From Candidatus Hodarchaeota archaeon (GTDB taxonomy: Archaea > Asgardarchaeota > Heimdallarchaeia > Hodarchaeales > YT1-057), in assembly GCA_016839955.1 (NCBI GenBank), contig JAEOTI010000724.1, positions 1 through 9,882 on the forward strand: 9,882 bases of DNA, written 5' to 3'. The notes under the pieces were generated by a model. That model saw only the letters and a program-made list of their open reading frames with translations, did no database searches and was not told where the DNA came from. Each line of letters begins with the position of its first letter. The first letter of the stretch is position 1. This document shows positions 1-6,367 of the stretch, one piece after another. Position numbers and translations under genes: made by a program.

Positions 1-147
1 GATTAGGATAGATAACAACGATAAAATGAAAACTCCAAAATCATGGATTTCGACCTAGAGGAAGTAGATCTTGTTTTTTCGCGATTATGAATAGATTTCA
101 ATCATTCTGTATAAGAAATATGCGAATACTAGGTGAGAATTGTCGCC

Positions 148-164
148 AAAGGCTGGATTAACAC
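148..164 (+). repeat. Direct repeat copy 1 (AAAGGCTGGATTAACAC)
   Basis: This 17-mer recurs at 1755-1771 in the same orientation with one mismatch (A to G at position 14). The two copies flank the serine hydrolase gene about 1.6 kb apart. It could be a leftover of a duplication or insertion, or a shared promoter-proximal element. No transposase or longer repeat accompanies it. Confidence 0.45.
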
Positions 165-235
165 ATTTATAATAAAAACCAGTAATAATTTGAAACTAGG
201 GGAGATAAAGCACAAAGTTCTCGCTTTTTAACCTT

Positions 236-267
236 CAAGTAAGATCAATAATAAAACCATTTACTTG
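236..267. repeat. Short inverted repeat after the serine hydrolase gene
   Basis: CAAGTAA (236-242) and TTACTTG (261-267) are complementary arms separated by 18 bases, lying about 50 bases past the stop of the minus-strand hydrolase gene. It may form a weak RNA hairpin at the transcript end. There is no strong T-tract directly behind it, so I do not call it a terminator. Confidence 0.25.
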
Positions 268-317
268 GACTTGTTATTAACGCTTCTACACTGTAAGCTC
301 TACCTACTTTTTGTCAA

Positions 318-1634
318 TTAATAGGACGGTTTTCTTTGAAGGACCGATATAATTCCCATAATACAGATAGAAATGATAACAGGAAATATAGAATAAGGTG
401 CAGATGTGGGTGTACTGGTCTCTGTGATCTCATAGGCAGTCTCGAATATGAATTCATACAATGATTTGCCGATATCCTGACCCCATTGCCATTGATTGGT
501 AAACAGATTGACACCGATATCCTTCTCATCATTGTAAAACATCTGAATACTATACCCCTTGGTGGTACCACCATGGCCCCCAAGACTGGGTAAAAGCTTA
601 TCATCTCTAAAGGCGGTCGACCAACCGAGACCATATTGATGATTTCCAAGAGCATTGGCGTGCATGAGATCAACTGTAGTACTATTCAGGATTTGTTTAC
701 TCTCATAGATCCCACCATTCATGTGAGCTATCAAAAATTTTGAAAGATCGGTCACTGTGGACGATACACACGCACTTCCAGGAGCTCTGAAAACTTTTGA
801 TATTTCTAAAGTCTTACTTGTTTGATTATAAGGATTTAATTCATGAGGGAGAGCAAATTGGTCAGGATTAAAATCTGAAAAAAAGAAACCCGTATCAGTC
901 ATGCTGAGGGGTTGAAAAACATATTGAGAGACATACTCTTCATAGGTCTGATTAGAAATGATTTGGACTAAATAGGCTAAGAGATCAAATCCAATATTGG
1001 AATACTGGAAAATTTCACCAGGTTTAGAGGCATTTAACCACACTTTGGAGGGATCTTGTTCTAGAATTTTTTCAAGATAATCAGGAAAAGGAAGTAAATC
1101 GGAATAATCTAATTCTGGAGCCCAAGAAGTGTCATTTAGAATATGAGCAGCCCATAGGCTATTATTAGCATCAGATAAGCTTGATCTATGGCTAAGAAGA
1201 TGACGAAAGGTGATATTCTCTGAAGGGAAGGATGGATTGTGAGCATCAAAAGGAATGTATTGATTGATATCCTCATCCAGATTAATGAGATTTTGGTCAT
1301 AAAGCTGTAAAACAGCTGTAGCAGTAATGGTTTTGGTAATAGAACCAATCCAGTAAATAGTATTTAGATCTGATTGTTCACCATAACCATTTGCCCAAAC
1401 CATTTCATCTTGATAAATCACACTTACTGCTATGGAGGGAATAACGTCTTCATCCATTAATCTGGTCACTTCTGCTTCAAAATCAGTATTGAAAATGTCA
1501 TCAACATTAATTGTTTCAGAGTTCAATATTGCTCCATTAACACTTATCACATAATTAATTGGAAGATAACAAAGAAGTGATGTTGCTAGAAGCATAATCA
1601 TAGTCTTAAATGACATTTTTTCAACAATTTTCAT
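318..1634 (-). CDS. Membrane-anchored beta-lactamase-family serine hydrolase
   Basis: The 438-residue product belongs to the class C beta-lactamase/DD-peptidase/esterase superfamily (Beta-lactamase, PF00144). The family motifs are present: nucleophile S98-I-T-K101 (SxxK), Y211-S-N213 (YxN) and H354-G-G356 in the position of the KTG-like motif. An N-terminal hydrophobic segment (about residues 12-31) should direct export, and the C-terminus (about 412-438) is a Thr/Ser/Pro spacer, a hydrophobic helix and a short basic tail, as in anchored archaeal surface proteins with sorting tails. The active site would therefore face outward. The substrate cannot be told from sequence; in an archaeon without murein an ester, amide or peptide hydrolase is more likely than a penicillin target. 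The start is supported by GGTGAT six bases upstream of the ATG. It looks like a stand-alone gene, 247 bp beyond the HD/methyltransferase gene. Confidence 0.88.
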   Translation of the reverse strand: MKIVEKMSFKTMIMLLATSLLCYLPINYVISVNGAILNSETINVDDIFNTDFEAEVTRLMDEDVIPSIAVSVIYQDEMVWANGYGEQSDLNTIYWIGSITKTITATAVLQLYDQNLINLDEDINQYIPFDAHNPSFPSENITFRHLLSHRSSLSDANNSLWAAHILNDTSWAPELDYSDLLPFPDYLEKILEQDPSKVWLNASKPGEIFQYSNIGFDLLAYLVQIISNQTYEEYVSQYVFQPLSMTDTGFFFSDFNPDQFALPHELNPYNQTSKTLEISKVFRAPGSACVSSTVTDLSKFLIAHMNGGIYESKQILNSTTVDLMHANALGNHQYGLGWSTAFRDDKLLPSLGGHGGTTKGYSIQMFYNDEKDIGVNLFTNQWQWGQDIGKSLYEFIFETAYEITETSTPTSAPYSIFPVIISICIMGIISVLQRKPSY

Positions 1635-1754
1635 CTCACCATCACCTTGAATTATCAGAATTGCAATAAAAGAAATTACAAGTCAAATAGTAATTGTCAG
1701 GTTTTTTAGTATTTAAGCTTTCTCACCCTCAAATGCTCAATTCAAAATATCATA

Positions 1755-1771
1755 AAAGGCTGGATTAGCAC
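1755..1771 (+). repeat. Direct repeat copy 2 (AAAGGCTGGATTAGCAC)
   Basis: This is the second copy of the 17-mer at 148-164, with 16 of 17 bases identical, about 120 bases upstream of the serine hydrolase start. On the minus strand it reads into CCTTTTATGATATT, which resembles a TATA region, so this copy may overlap that gene's promoter. Confidence 0.45.
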
Positions 1772-1826
1772 CAAACTAACATATTATTAAAGAAATCTTC
1801 CCAGAGTGAAGATATATACAAATATC

Positions 1827-1859
1827 CTAGAAATACTCAAAACATTGGAAATTTGTCAT
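1827..1859 (-). other. Ten-codon ORF behind a strong Shine-Dalgarno site
   Basis: Directly after the HD/methyltransferase stop codon the minus strand carries GAGGAGGT (1863-1870), three bases before an ATG (1857-1859). The frame then reads MTNFQCFEYF and stops at TAG (1827-1829). The ribosome site is as strong as any in the window, yet the ORF is tiny. It may be the start of a downstream operon gene that has decayed or been deleted, or a leader peptide. I see no extended coding signal beyond the stop. Confidence 0.3.
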
Positions 1860-1881
1860 TAAACCTCCTCATTAAAAATTG

Positions 1882-3087
1882 CTATTGAATAATATCAAAA
1901 ATTGTCGCTATTTTGTCCGTGGAATATATTCCATTATCATCTGTGGTTCCTCTCTCAATCACAAATGAAAGATCAAAATTTGAAGAAAAATCCATAAGAG
2001 GCTCTGCTAGGTAAGCTATACTATTTCCAGAAAACGAACCAAGTTTTTTACTAATGTCTTCATTTATTTTAAAACCAGTAGATGAAAGCATTATCTCAAT
2101 CTCGCTCTCTAACAGTTCTATATAAAACGTGTATGTCTTTTGCACCTTTTTTTCAGACAGATAACCATCTAAAAATCTTCTTGTTCTTTTTCTTTTATTG
2201 TTTCTTATTAGCGGATCAGAATACCATAATAACGCTCCACCAGCATGTAATTTTTCTCTTGCAATTGATAATAATGCCAATCTTTCAATGGGAATGGGCA
2301 TAACAGTCGGAACGTTGATTAGGAAAATTAAATCAAAAGTTTGATTAAGTTCATAAAATTCTTCAGGGAAAAACAATCCATGAAAATTTCCGAATTTTTC
2401 AGCTTTCTCAAGATTCGCACTTGCTTTACCAGTTTGATAAAGTACTTCAAAATCCGTACAGAATACACTAAACCCCTTATTTAATAGATGTAACGTATTT
2501 CTAAGACGTCCAGATCCTAACTCATAACTAAATTGATCTTTAAATAAGACCTCAAACATAAAATTCAAAGAGAAGACTGTTTTCCCATGAAATCTTAAAT
2601 GTTTGATCGTATTCAAGGTTTTTGAAAACTCTTCCCTAACTTTTTCAAGTAATACATGACCTAAATTATCCTTGGTTTCTGCATGAATTAGAATTATTTC
2701 ACCTCTTGGAGATAGAGACCAAGTAACACTTAGATGATTCTCCCAATGACCATTTAGTTTAATTATCCTATCACTAATTATAGATCTGATGTTTTCCAAA
2801 TATATTAAACGATTATTCAATATCTCCAAAATATCAGCCAATCGAAGCAAACCAGTTAAAATTTCAAGATTTTTTAATTCATTAAAAGGATCCATGTACT
2901 CATTACTAAATAAGGAAGTATTTCGGTGGCCTTTAACAATTAATGCTATTGCTCTTCGATGTGATTGTTTGATGTTATTTAAAATCTCAGATTCTAATAT
3001 GAAAATTTCAGCTCGAAAATGATGTTTATCCAAGATTTCTTTGGTTATTTCATCATTTGAATGTGATGTAGAACCAACTCCCATCAT
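1882..3087 (-). CDS. C-terminal part of HD phosphohydrolase/SAM methyltransferase fusion
   Basis: This 401-residue frame directly continues the HD gene after an in-frame TGA. Using read-through numbering (503 residues in total), it supplies the second half of the HD site: H124-H125, H156 and D187 in LRLAD. From about residue 285 follows a class I SAM-dependent methyltransferase: motif I E291-L-G-S-G-R-L-R-N, an acidic residue at the end of strand 2 (D314), and F353-D-L-I-F-L-I-N-V-P as motif IV followed by the post-motif helix and strand LHAGGALLWYS. The methyl acceptor is not evident; motif IV lacks the (D/N)PP(Y/F) of DNA adenine methyltransferases, so a small molecule or protein is as likely as DNA. 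It could be translated alone from ATG ATG right after the TGA, but I see no good ribosome site there and it would begin inside the HD fold. Family membership is fairly sure; whether this gene is intact is not. Confidence 0.7.
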   Translation of the reverse strand: MMGVGSTSHSNDEITKEILDKHHFRAEIFILESEILNNIKQSHRRAIALIVKGHRNTSLFSNEYMDPFNELKNLEILTGLLRLADILEILNNRLIYLENIRSIISDRIIKLNGHWENHLSVTWSLSPRGEIILIHAETKDNLGHVLLEKVREEFSKTLNTIKHLRFHGKTVFSLNFMFEVLFKDQFSYELGSGRLRNTLHLLNKGFSVFCTDFEVLYQTGKASANLEKAEKFGNFHGLFFPEEFYELNQTFDLIFLINVPTVMPIPIERLALLSIAREKLHAGGALLWYSDPLIRNNKRKRTRRFLDGYLSEKKVQKTYTFYIELLESEIEIMLSSTGFKINEDISKKLGSFSGNSIAYLAEPLMDFSSNFDLSFVIERGTTDDNGIYSTDKIATIFDIIQ

Positions 3088-3090
3088 TCA
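3088..3090 (-). other. In-frame TGA splitting the HD domain
   Basis: The minus-strand frame reads ...LHDIGLTPE, then TGA, then MMGVGSTSHS..., with no frameshift. The codons on both sides belong to one HD domain: H48, H52 and H94-D95 before the stop, and H124, H125, H156 and D187 after it. One base change from CGA (Arg) or TGG (Trp) would explain it, as would a sequencing error. TGA ends TIR-1 and the HMUDK-like gene elsewhere in the window, so a general reassignment to Trp is unlikely. Confidence 0.75.
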
Positions 3091-3393
3091 TTCAGGTGTC
3101 AGCCCAATATCGTGTAAAATCGCTGCTAAGAAAAGACAATAGAGTTGTTCTGAGTCAAGTTTTTCAGCAAGATTTTTAGAACAATCAACTGAGATTCCAA
3201 TCAATAGTCTTTCTAAATTATCTAAAACACTCATTATATGCATAAATCCATGTGGGGTGAATTCAGGAAATTTCCGATTAATAATATCAAAGAAAGGAGT
3301 GACTCGATAAATGATATGACGAATTTCTATTTTCTGTTCCTCTTGCAGCCGATTAAATATCTCTAAATTATAAAAAGAGCTGAAAAAATCCAT
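3088..3393 (-). CDS. N-terminal part of HD phosphohydrolase/SAM methyltransferase fusion
   Basis: These 101 residues hold the first half of an HD metal-dependent phosphohydrolase domain: H48-x3-H52 in TPHGFMH, and H94-D95 in the typical LHDIG signature. The pattern resembles HD domains of conflict systems (HD-CE-like) more than housekeeping dGTPases, but the subfamily call is tentative. HD enzymes hydrolyse phosphoesters in nucleotides, cyclic nucleotides or nucleic acids. I chose the ATG at 3391-3393 because GAGAGGAGA lies at an ideal distance upstream; a longer TTG-initiated frame to 3423 would place that site inside the gene. The frame stops at TGA and resumes at once, so this and the following frame were almost certainly one 503-codon gene. 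It lies about 100 bp after the 176-residue gene, on the same strand, probably in one transcript with it and TIR-1. Confidence 0.7.
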   Translation of the reverse strand: MDFFSSFYNLEIFNRLQEEQKIEIRHIIYRVTPFFDIINRKFPEFTPHGFMHIMSVLDNLERLLIGISVDCSKNLAEKLDSEQLYCLFLAAILHDIGLTPE

Positions 3394-3400
3394 GTGATGA

Positions 3401-3409
3401 TCTCCTCTC
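3401..3409 (-). promoter_or_regulatory. Ribosome binding site of the HD/methyltransferase gene
   Basis: The minus strand reads GAGAGGAGA, seven bases before the ATG at 3391-3393. It fixes that ATG as the start in preference to the upstream in-frame TTG at 3421-3423 and ATG at 3409-3411. Confidence 0.6.
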
Positions 3410-3497
3410 ATATTACCAAACAATTAAAGATTTCTAAATTTCTTTTTTTCAATTAATTCTCTTAAAAAGCTCTGTAATTTTTTAGATAGAACAGTTT

Positions 3498-4028
3498 CTA
3501 GGTAAGAGGAGCTGGAACATAATGAATTGGTTCAACTTTAGCAATATCAGCAAGTAATTGCGCATAATGCAACAAAGTTTCTCTAGTCTCAGCAATTTTA
3601 TCTCTTAATTTTTGGTTTTTTTCCCATTTATCTTCATGAGCTTTTCGGGAAAGGTCTTTTGGACGTGTAGATTCATAGTCTTCTAAAATTGGGTGCCATT
3701 CTGTTAACAATGGCCTTAAAACATAGTTTAAAACTGAGATAGCTATTAGACCGAGTGTAATTTTACTCCTAGATTTGGGTTTTGCCAAATCTGGGCCTTT
3801 TTCCCGCATAATTCCCCTTGTTGTCTTAAATAAACTATGATAAGAATTTAATGCTTCTCTCAGAAAACCTTTATCTTTGGCTAGCTTAACAACCGTGATT
3901 CGGGTTATTAATTCCACGTATAATTCCCAGGCAGCCTCTTCTTCATTTTTGTTTGGAATAAAAGTACCACTTATTGAAAAAACATCCTTAACTCCGATTT
4001 GAACATTAACCTCTTTTACTTTTGGCAT
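3498..4028 (-). CDS. Uncharacterised 176-residue protein in a TIR/HD cassette
   Basis: I do not recognise this family with certainty. The protein starts with a short beta-rich stretch (about residues 1-25) followed by a mainly helical body. Residues about 90-109 (ITLGLIAISVLNYVLRPLL) are strongly hydrophobic, and could be one membrane helix or a buried helix. Directly behind lie a conspicuous LLTEWHPILEDYESTRP segment (about 107-123) and a charged, probably coiled helix rich in Lys/Glu/Arg (about 130-155). The Trp-His-Pro and Arg-Pro pairs look like conserved family signatures. The start is firm: GGAGGTTT sits just upstream of the ATG. It lies 123 bp after TIR-1 and about 100 bp before the HD/methyltransferase gene, all on one strand, so it is probably part of that cassette. 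A role as adaptor or membrane-linked effector is conjecture. Confidence 0.75.
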   Translation of the reverse strand: MPKVKEVNVQIGVKDVFSISGTFIPNKNEEEAAWELYVELITRITVVKLAKDKGFLREALNSYHSLFKTTRGIMREKGPDLAKPKSRSKITLGLIAISVLNYVLRPLLTEWHPILEDYESTRPKDLSRKAHEDKWEKNQKLRDKIAETRETLLHYAQLLADIAKVEPIHYVPAPLT

Positions 4029-4151
4029 AATAAACCTCCAGTTTTAAATTAAAGAAAATGTTTTCTATTCCAAAGTATCTCTTTTTAAATGATACTAAAG
4101 AAGGAGATGAATTTAAAGTGAGATTAATTCTCAGTTGGATAATCTTCTTTT

Positions 4152-4688
4152 TCAATCTTGCCATTTATCCCCAGAGCGGTTATTCTTGAAGAGTAATCTT
4201 GAATTGTCTGGTAGAATTTTGTCCTTACGTTGAAAAGCGTCATGGATACGCTGTTCAATTATAGACACATCATCGTTCCAATTATAGAGTTTGGCAAAGC
4301 TACACTTAATATTATCATATAATCGAGGGGGAATGATATAAGGATTGTACTCTTCAGTAGTAAAATTTGGATGTGTGGGCAGAATAAGTCCTAATAAACC
4401 AGATCTAGGATTATATTGAGTATGTCGAACACTAGATGAAATTTCCCAATCCACATGTTTTCTTTTCCATGTTTCTTGACCAACAAGAACAACAGTTACA
4501 GTTGAATCTCTTAAATATTCATCCCTTATCTTTCGTCTTATTGTCTCTGTTCTTGAATCAGGATCAATATCACCTATCTCCACTGATTTTGACACATAAA
4601 CACTACCAAATTTCAGCTCGAATTGTGTCTTATAATTCTCATCATTTTCATGATGATAACTTAAAAATACTTTATGTCGTTTAGTCAT
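4152..4688 (-). CDS. ThsB-type TIR domain protein (TIR-1)
   Basis: The 178-residue protein is a TIR-like domain of the MTH538/ThsB group (PF08937, formerly DUF1863), as in Thoeris defence, where such proteins use NAD to make a cyclic-ADP-ribose-type signal. Evidence: the opening strand KVFLSYHH (6-13), a central strand VTVVLVGQET (64-73) and the helix HVDWEI with E82 in the place of the TIR catalytic glutamate. The C-terminal region (about 105-178) carries the PRLYDNI and NWN segments seen in this group plus a basic, low-complexity tail. The ATG is preceded by AAGGGGAAG. It heads the minus-strand cassette and is divergent from TIR-2. It differs clearly from TIR-2 and TIR-3, so this is not a recent duplication. 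Enzymatic activity is inferred from the motif. Confidence 0.85.
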   Translation of the reverse strand: MTKRHKVFLSYHHENDENYKTQFELKFGSVYVSKSVEIGDIDPDSRTETIRRKIRDEYLRDSTVTVVLVGQETWKRKHVDWEISSSVRHTQYNPRSGLLGLILPTHPNFTTEEYNPYIIPPRLYDNIKCSFAKLYNWNDDVSIIEQRIHDAFQRKDKILPDNSRLLFKNNRSGDKWQD

Positions 4689-4764
4689 ATTGCTTCCCCT
4701 TGCTTTTATTATTAATACGGTTTCGATTCTTCATTTTGATACCTTAATTCCCTCAACCTTTTTG

Positions 4765-4774
4765 TTTTATAATA
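4765..4774. promoter_or_regulatory. TATA-like element between divergent TIR genes
   Basis: The plus strand reads TTTTATAATA and the minus strand TATTATAAAA, so the element could work in either direction. On the minus strand it would place transcription start about 50 bases before TIR-1. On the plus strand the leader to TIR-2 would be about 100 bases. It is the best promoter candidate in the 208-bp divergent spacer. Confidence 0.35.
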
Positions 4775-4887
4775 TTACTAGTAGTAGAAGGATTTTTAGG
4801 AAGAATCTAAGATACAAAGTAAATAAACTTTTCGAATATGGGATATTAGATATTCTCTCTTAACTGCAGATTAGGTAATATTTTAGT

Positions 4888-4894
4888 GGAGTGA
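4888..4894 (+). promoter_or_regulatory. Ribosome binding site deciding the TIR-2 start
   Basis: GGAGTGA overlaps the alternative GTG start at 4891 and lies just upstream of the ATG at 4897. The GTG cannot easily be used with this site, so the ATG, which also gives the family-typical N-terminus MAKIFISY, is preferred. Confidence 0.5.
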
Positions 4895-4896
4895 AT

Positions 4897-5310
4897 ATGG
4901 CAAAGATTTTTATTAGCTATAAGGAAGAAGACCGAGACTATCGTGAGGCATTTGAAGGACTCATGCAAAATCCCAATGCCAAGTTCAATCATACCCCGAT
5001 TTCAGCACGAAAGGATTATCGGATATATGGTTATGATGAAGTACGAAAATATCTCAATGAATTGATTAATCCCTGCCGTGCATTAGTCTGTTTGCTAGGA
5101 CCAAATACTTTTCAAAGCGAGTGGGTGAATCAAGAATTATCAGTGGCGAGTTCTCTACATATTGGAATTGCAGCCATAACTATCACTTTAAATCGCTTCG
5201 TACCACCACACCTCATTTCGACTAAGAATATTCCTATCTTTCAGTGGGACAGTACAAATATAAGAAGAGCCTTAACACATGCTTTTCAATATACTGCAAA
5301 TCATGAGTAG
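4897..5310 (+). CDS. ThsB-type TIR domain protein (TIR-2)
   Basis: This compact 137-residue protein is almost entirely one TIR-like domain of the MTH538/ThsB group. Visible elements are the first strand AKIFISYKEED (2-12), a strand RALVCLLGPNT (61-71), and the helix WVNQEL with E80 as the putative catalytic glutamate. The C-terminal strand IPIFQWD and a final helix complete the flavodoxin-like fold. The region 35-50 (ISARKDYRIYGYDEVRKYL) corresponds to the variable loop and helix that precede the central strand in this family. A GTG six bases upstream (4891) could add two residues, but the ribosome site favours the ATG. It is divergent from TIR-1 and is followed 188 bp later by the Nmad2 gene on the same strand. 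Role: probable NAD-consuming sensor or signal producer, inferred from family. Confidence 0.85.
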   Translation: MAKIFISYKEEDRDYREAFEGLMQNPNAKFNHTPISARKDYRIYGYDEVRKYLNELINPCRALVCLLGPNTFQSEWVNQELSVASSLHIGIAAITITLNRFVPPHLISTKNIPIFQWDSTNIRRALTHAFQYTANHE

Positions 5311-5498
5311 GGATATTATGATAAATTTTTAATTTTATAAAATCCAATTATTAAATGGAAGAGATTCAAATATTAAGACAGTTTTGAATTTATTGAGGAA
5401 AAATTGAGGACAAAACAAATCTTTTTAAGAACATTATTACGATTCAGAAGCAATAAAGAAGATACCCAAACAGTTTCAAATGGGAGGATTACAACTCA

Positions 5499-6125
5499 AT
5501 GAAGATTTATTCATATATATTAACAAGAGATTATGGTTTTGCACCAAACCCGTTTTATGGAGTTTGTACTTTAGCAACATGCAAACCCAAAATAAGAAAC
5601 CCCGCAAAAGTAGGTGATTGGGTTATCGGAGTCGGATCCAATGAGCAGGGCTCCCAATTTAAAGGAAAATTAATTTTTGCAATGGAAGTTACTGGAAAAT
5701 TAACATTCAATGAGTATTGGTATGATGAACGTTTCGATGTTAAAAAGCCAGTAATGAATGGTAGTAACAAACAGTTTTTTGGAGATAACATCTACCACAA
5801 AGAAAATAGCAATTGGAAGCAAGAAAATTCCCATCATAGTCTTCAAGAGGGTAAACCTAACCTTAAAAACTTAGTAAGAGATACTAGCTCTGAATTTGTT
5901 TTAATTTCTAGAAATTTCTATTATTTTGGTAAAGAAGCAATTTCAATTCCATCAGAATTGAGTATAGTATTTGAGGATATTGGAATCGGTCATATTTCAG
6001 ATAGAATACCTCCCAAAGATAGGAAACGTTTCATTTCATGGCTTGTTAATGAAAATCCATATAATCCTGGTTATCATGGAGATCCCATTCTTTTTGAGGA
6101 TATAGAAAGATATTCAGGTGATTAA
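5499..6125 (+). CDS. Nmad2 domain protein (nucleotide-modification-associated domain 2)
   Basis: The 208-residue product matches the Nmad2 family as I know it (PF18753): it begins with a YILTRDYGFAPNPFYG segment, followed by TLATCKPKIRNPAKVGDWVIGVGS (about residues 26-49), which is the hallmark of the family, and a conserved FGDNIYH segment near 95-101. Nmad domains were defined by their association with DNA base hypermodification and other nucleotide systems in phages and bacteria; their biochemical activity is not firmly known. The length suggests a single-domain protein with no fusion. GGGAGG 11 bases before the ATG supports the start. The stop codon overlaps the end of the convergent zinc-protein gene by four bases. 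It may share a transcript with TIR-2, although the 188-bp gap also allows its own promoter. Confidence 0.82.
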   Translation: MKIYSYILTRDYGFAPNPFYGVCTLATCKPKIRNPAKVGDWVIGVGSNEQGSQFKGKLIFAMEVTGKLTFNEYWYDERFDVKKPVMNGSNKQFFGDNIYHKENSNWKQENSHHSLQEGKPNLKNLVRDTSSEFVLISRNFYYFGKEAISIPSELSIVFEDIGIGHISDRIPPKDRKRFISWLVNENPYNPGYHGDPILFEDIERYSGD

Positions 6126-6355
6126 CTAAACTTAAACATACGTTTAAGATTTGTTATAGTACAATTCGTTTCATTTGGATTACATTTTTCTCCGCATTCG
6201 TTGCAAATGAAACTTCCATTAATAATATGTTTGCCATTACTTGTAACACAAACTCTCCCACAACAATCACATTCAGCATCGTGCTCTTCTACAGTTTTAA
6301 TAATTAGAATTTCCTCTTTATTATTGCTATTCTTCTCATTCACTATTTTTCCCAC
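6122..6355 (-). CDS. Small cysteine-rich, probably zinc-binding protein
   Basis: The 77-residue product has eight cysteines in a zinc-ribbon or treble-clef-like arrangement: C29, C31, C32 and C36 in CDCCGRVC, then C51-x2-C54, C58 and C65. These could bind one or two zinc ions. The core (about 27-60) is preceded by a charged, disordered-looking N-terminus. It starts with GTG and has no clear ribosome site. It lies in the same reading frame as TIR-3, separated only by TAA and four sense codons, so it may be translated by coupling, or represent a zinc-binding tail once joined to TIR-3. It converges on Nmad2 with a 4-bp overlap. Small zinc proteins often bind nucleic acid or protein partners, but no specific role can be assigned. 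Confidence 0.6.
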   Translation of the reverse strand: MGKIVNEKNSNNKEEILIIKTVEEHDAECDCCGRVCVTSNGKHIINGSFICNECGEKCNPNETNCTITNLKRMFKFS

Positions 6356-6367
6356 AACCAGTTGAAA

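Larger units (their letters stand above)
1..317. other. Gene-poor AT-rich flank downstream of the serine hydrolase gene
   Basis: I see no convincing coding region here; all frames are broken by stops within a few dozen codons. A plus-strand frame open from base 2 to about base 58 could be the tail of a gene outside the window, but 18 codons are not enough to say. The stretch contains one copy of a 17-bp direct repeat (148-164) and a 7-bp inverted repeat (236-267), described separately. Confidence 0.5.

Noticed and set aside
1136..1348. Other long open frames inside or opposite the annotated genes, for example at 1136-1348, 2082-2303, 4436-4684, 5555-5791 and 8977-9354.
   Set aside because: They overlap genes with clear motifs, lack good ribosome sites and show no recognisable protein features.
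3394..3423. TTG start that would lengthen the HD protein by ten residues.
   Set aside because: The strong GAGAGGAGA site lies inside this extension and is ideally placed for the ATG at 3391-3393.
1882..3423. General reassignment of TGA to tryptophan in this organism.
   Set aside because: TIR-1 and the HMUDK-like gene both end at TGA at plausible protein ends, so TGA seems to be a normal stop here.
3420..3500. Coding-looking minus-strand frame (SYLETVLSKKLQSFLRELIEKKK...) after the 176-residue gene, as if a frameshift had cut it short.
   Set aside because: It is under 30 codons, in A/T-rich DNA where Lys/Leu/Glu-rich frames arise easily, and the 176-residue protein already has a plausible end.
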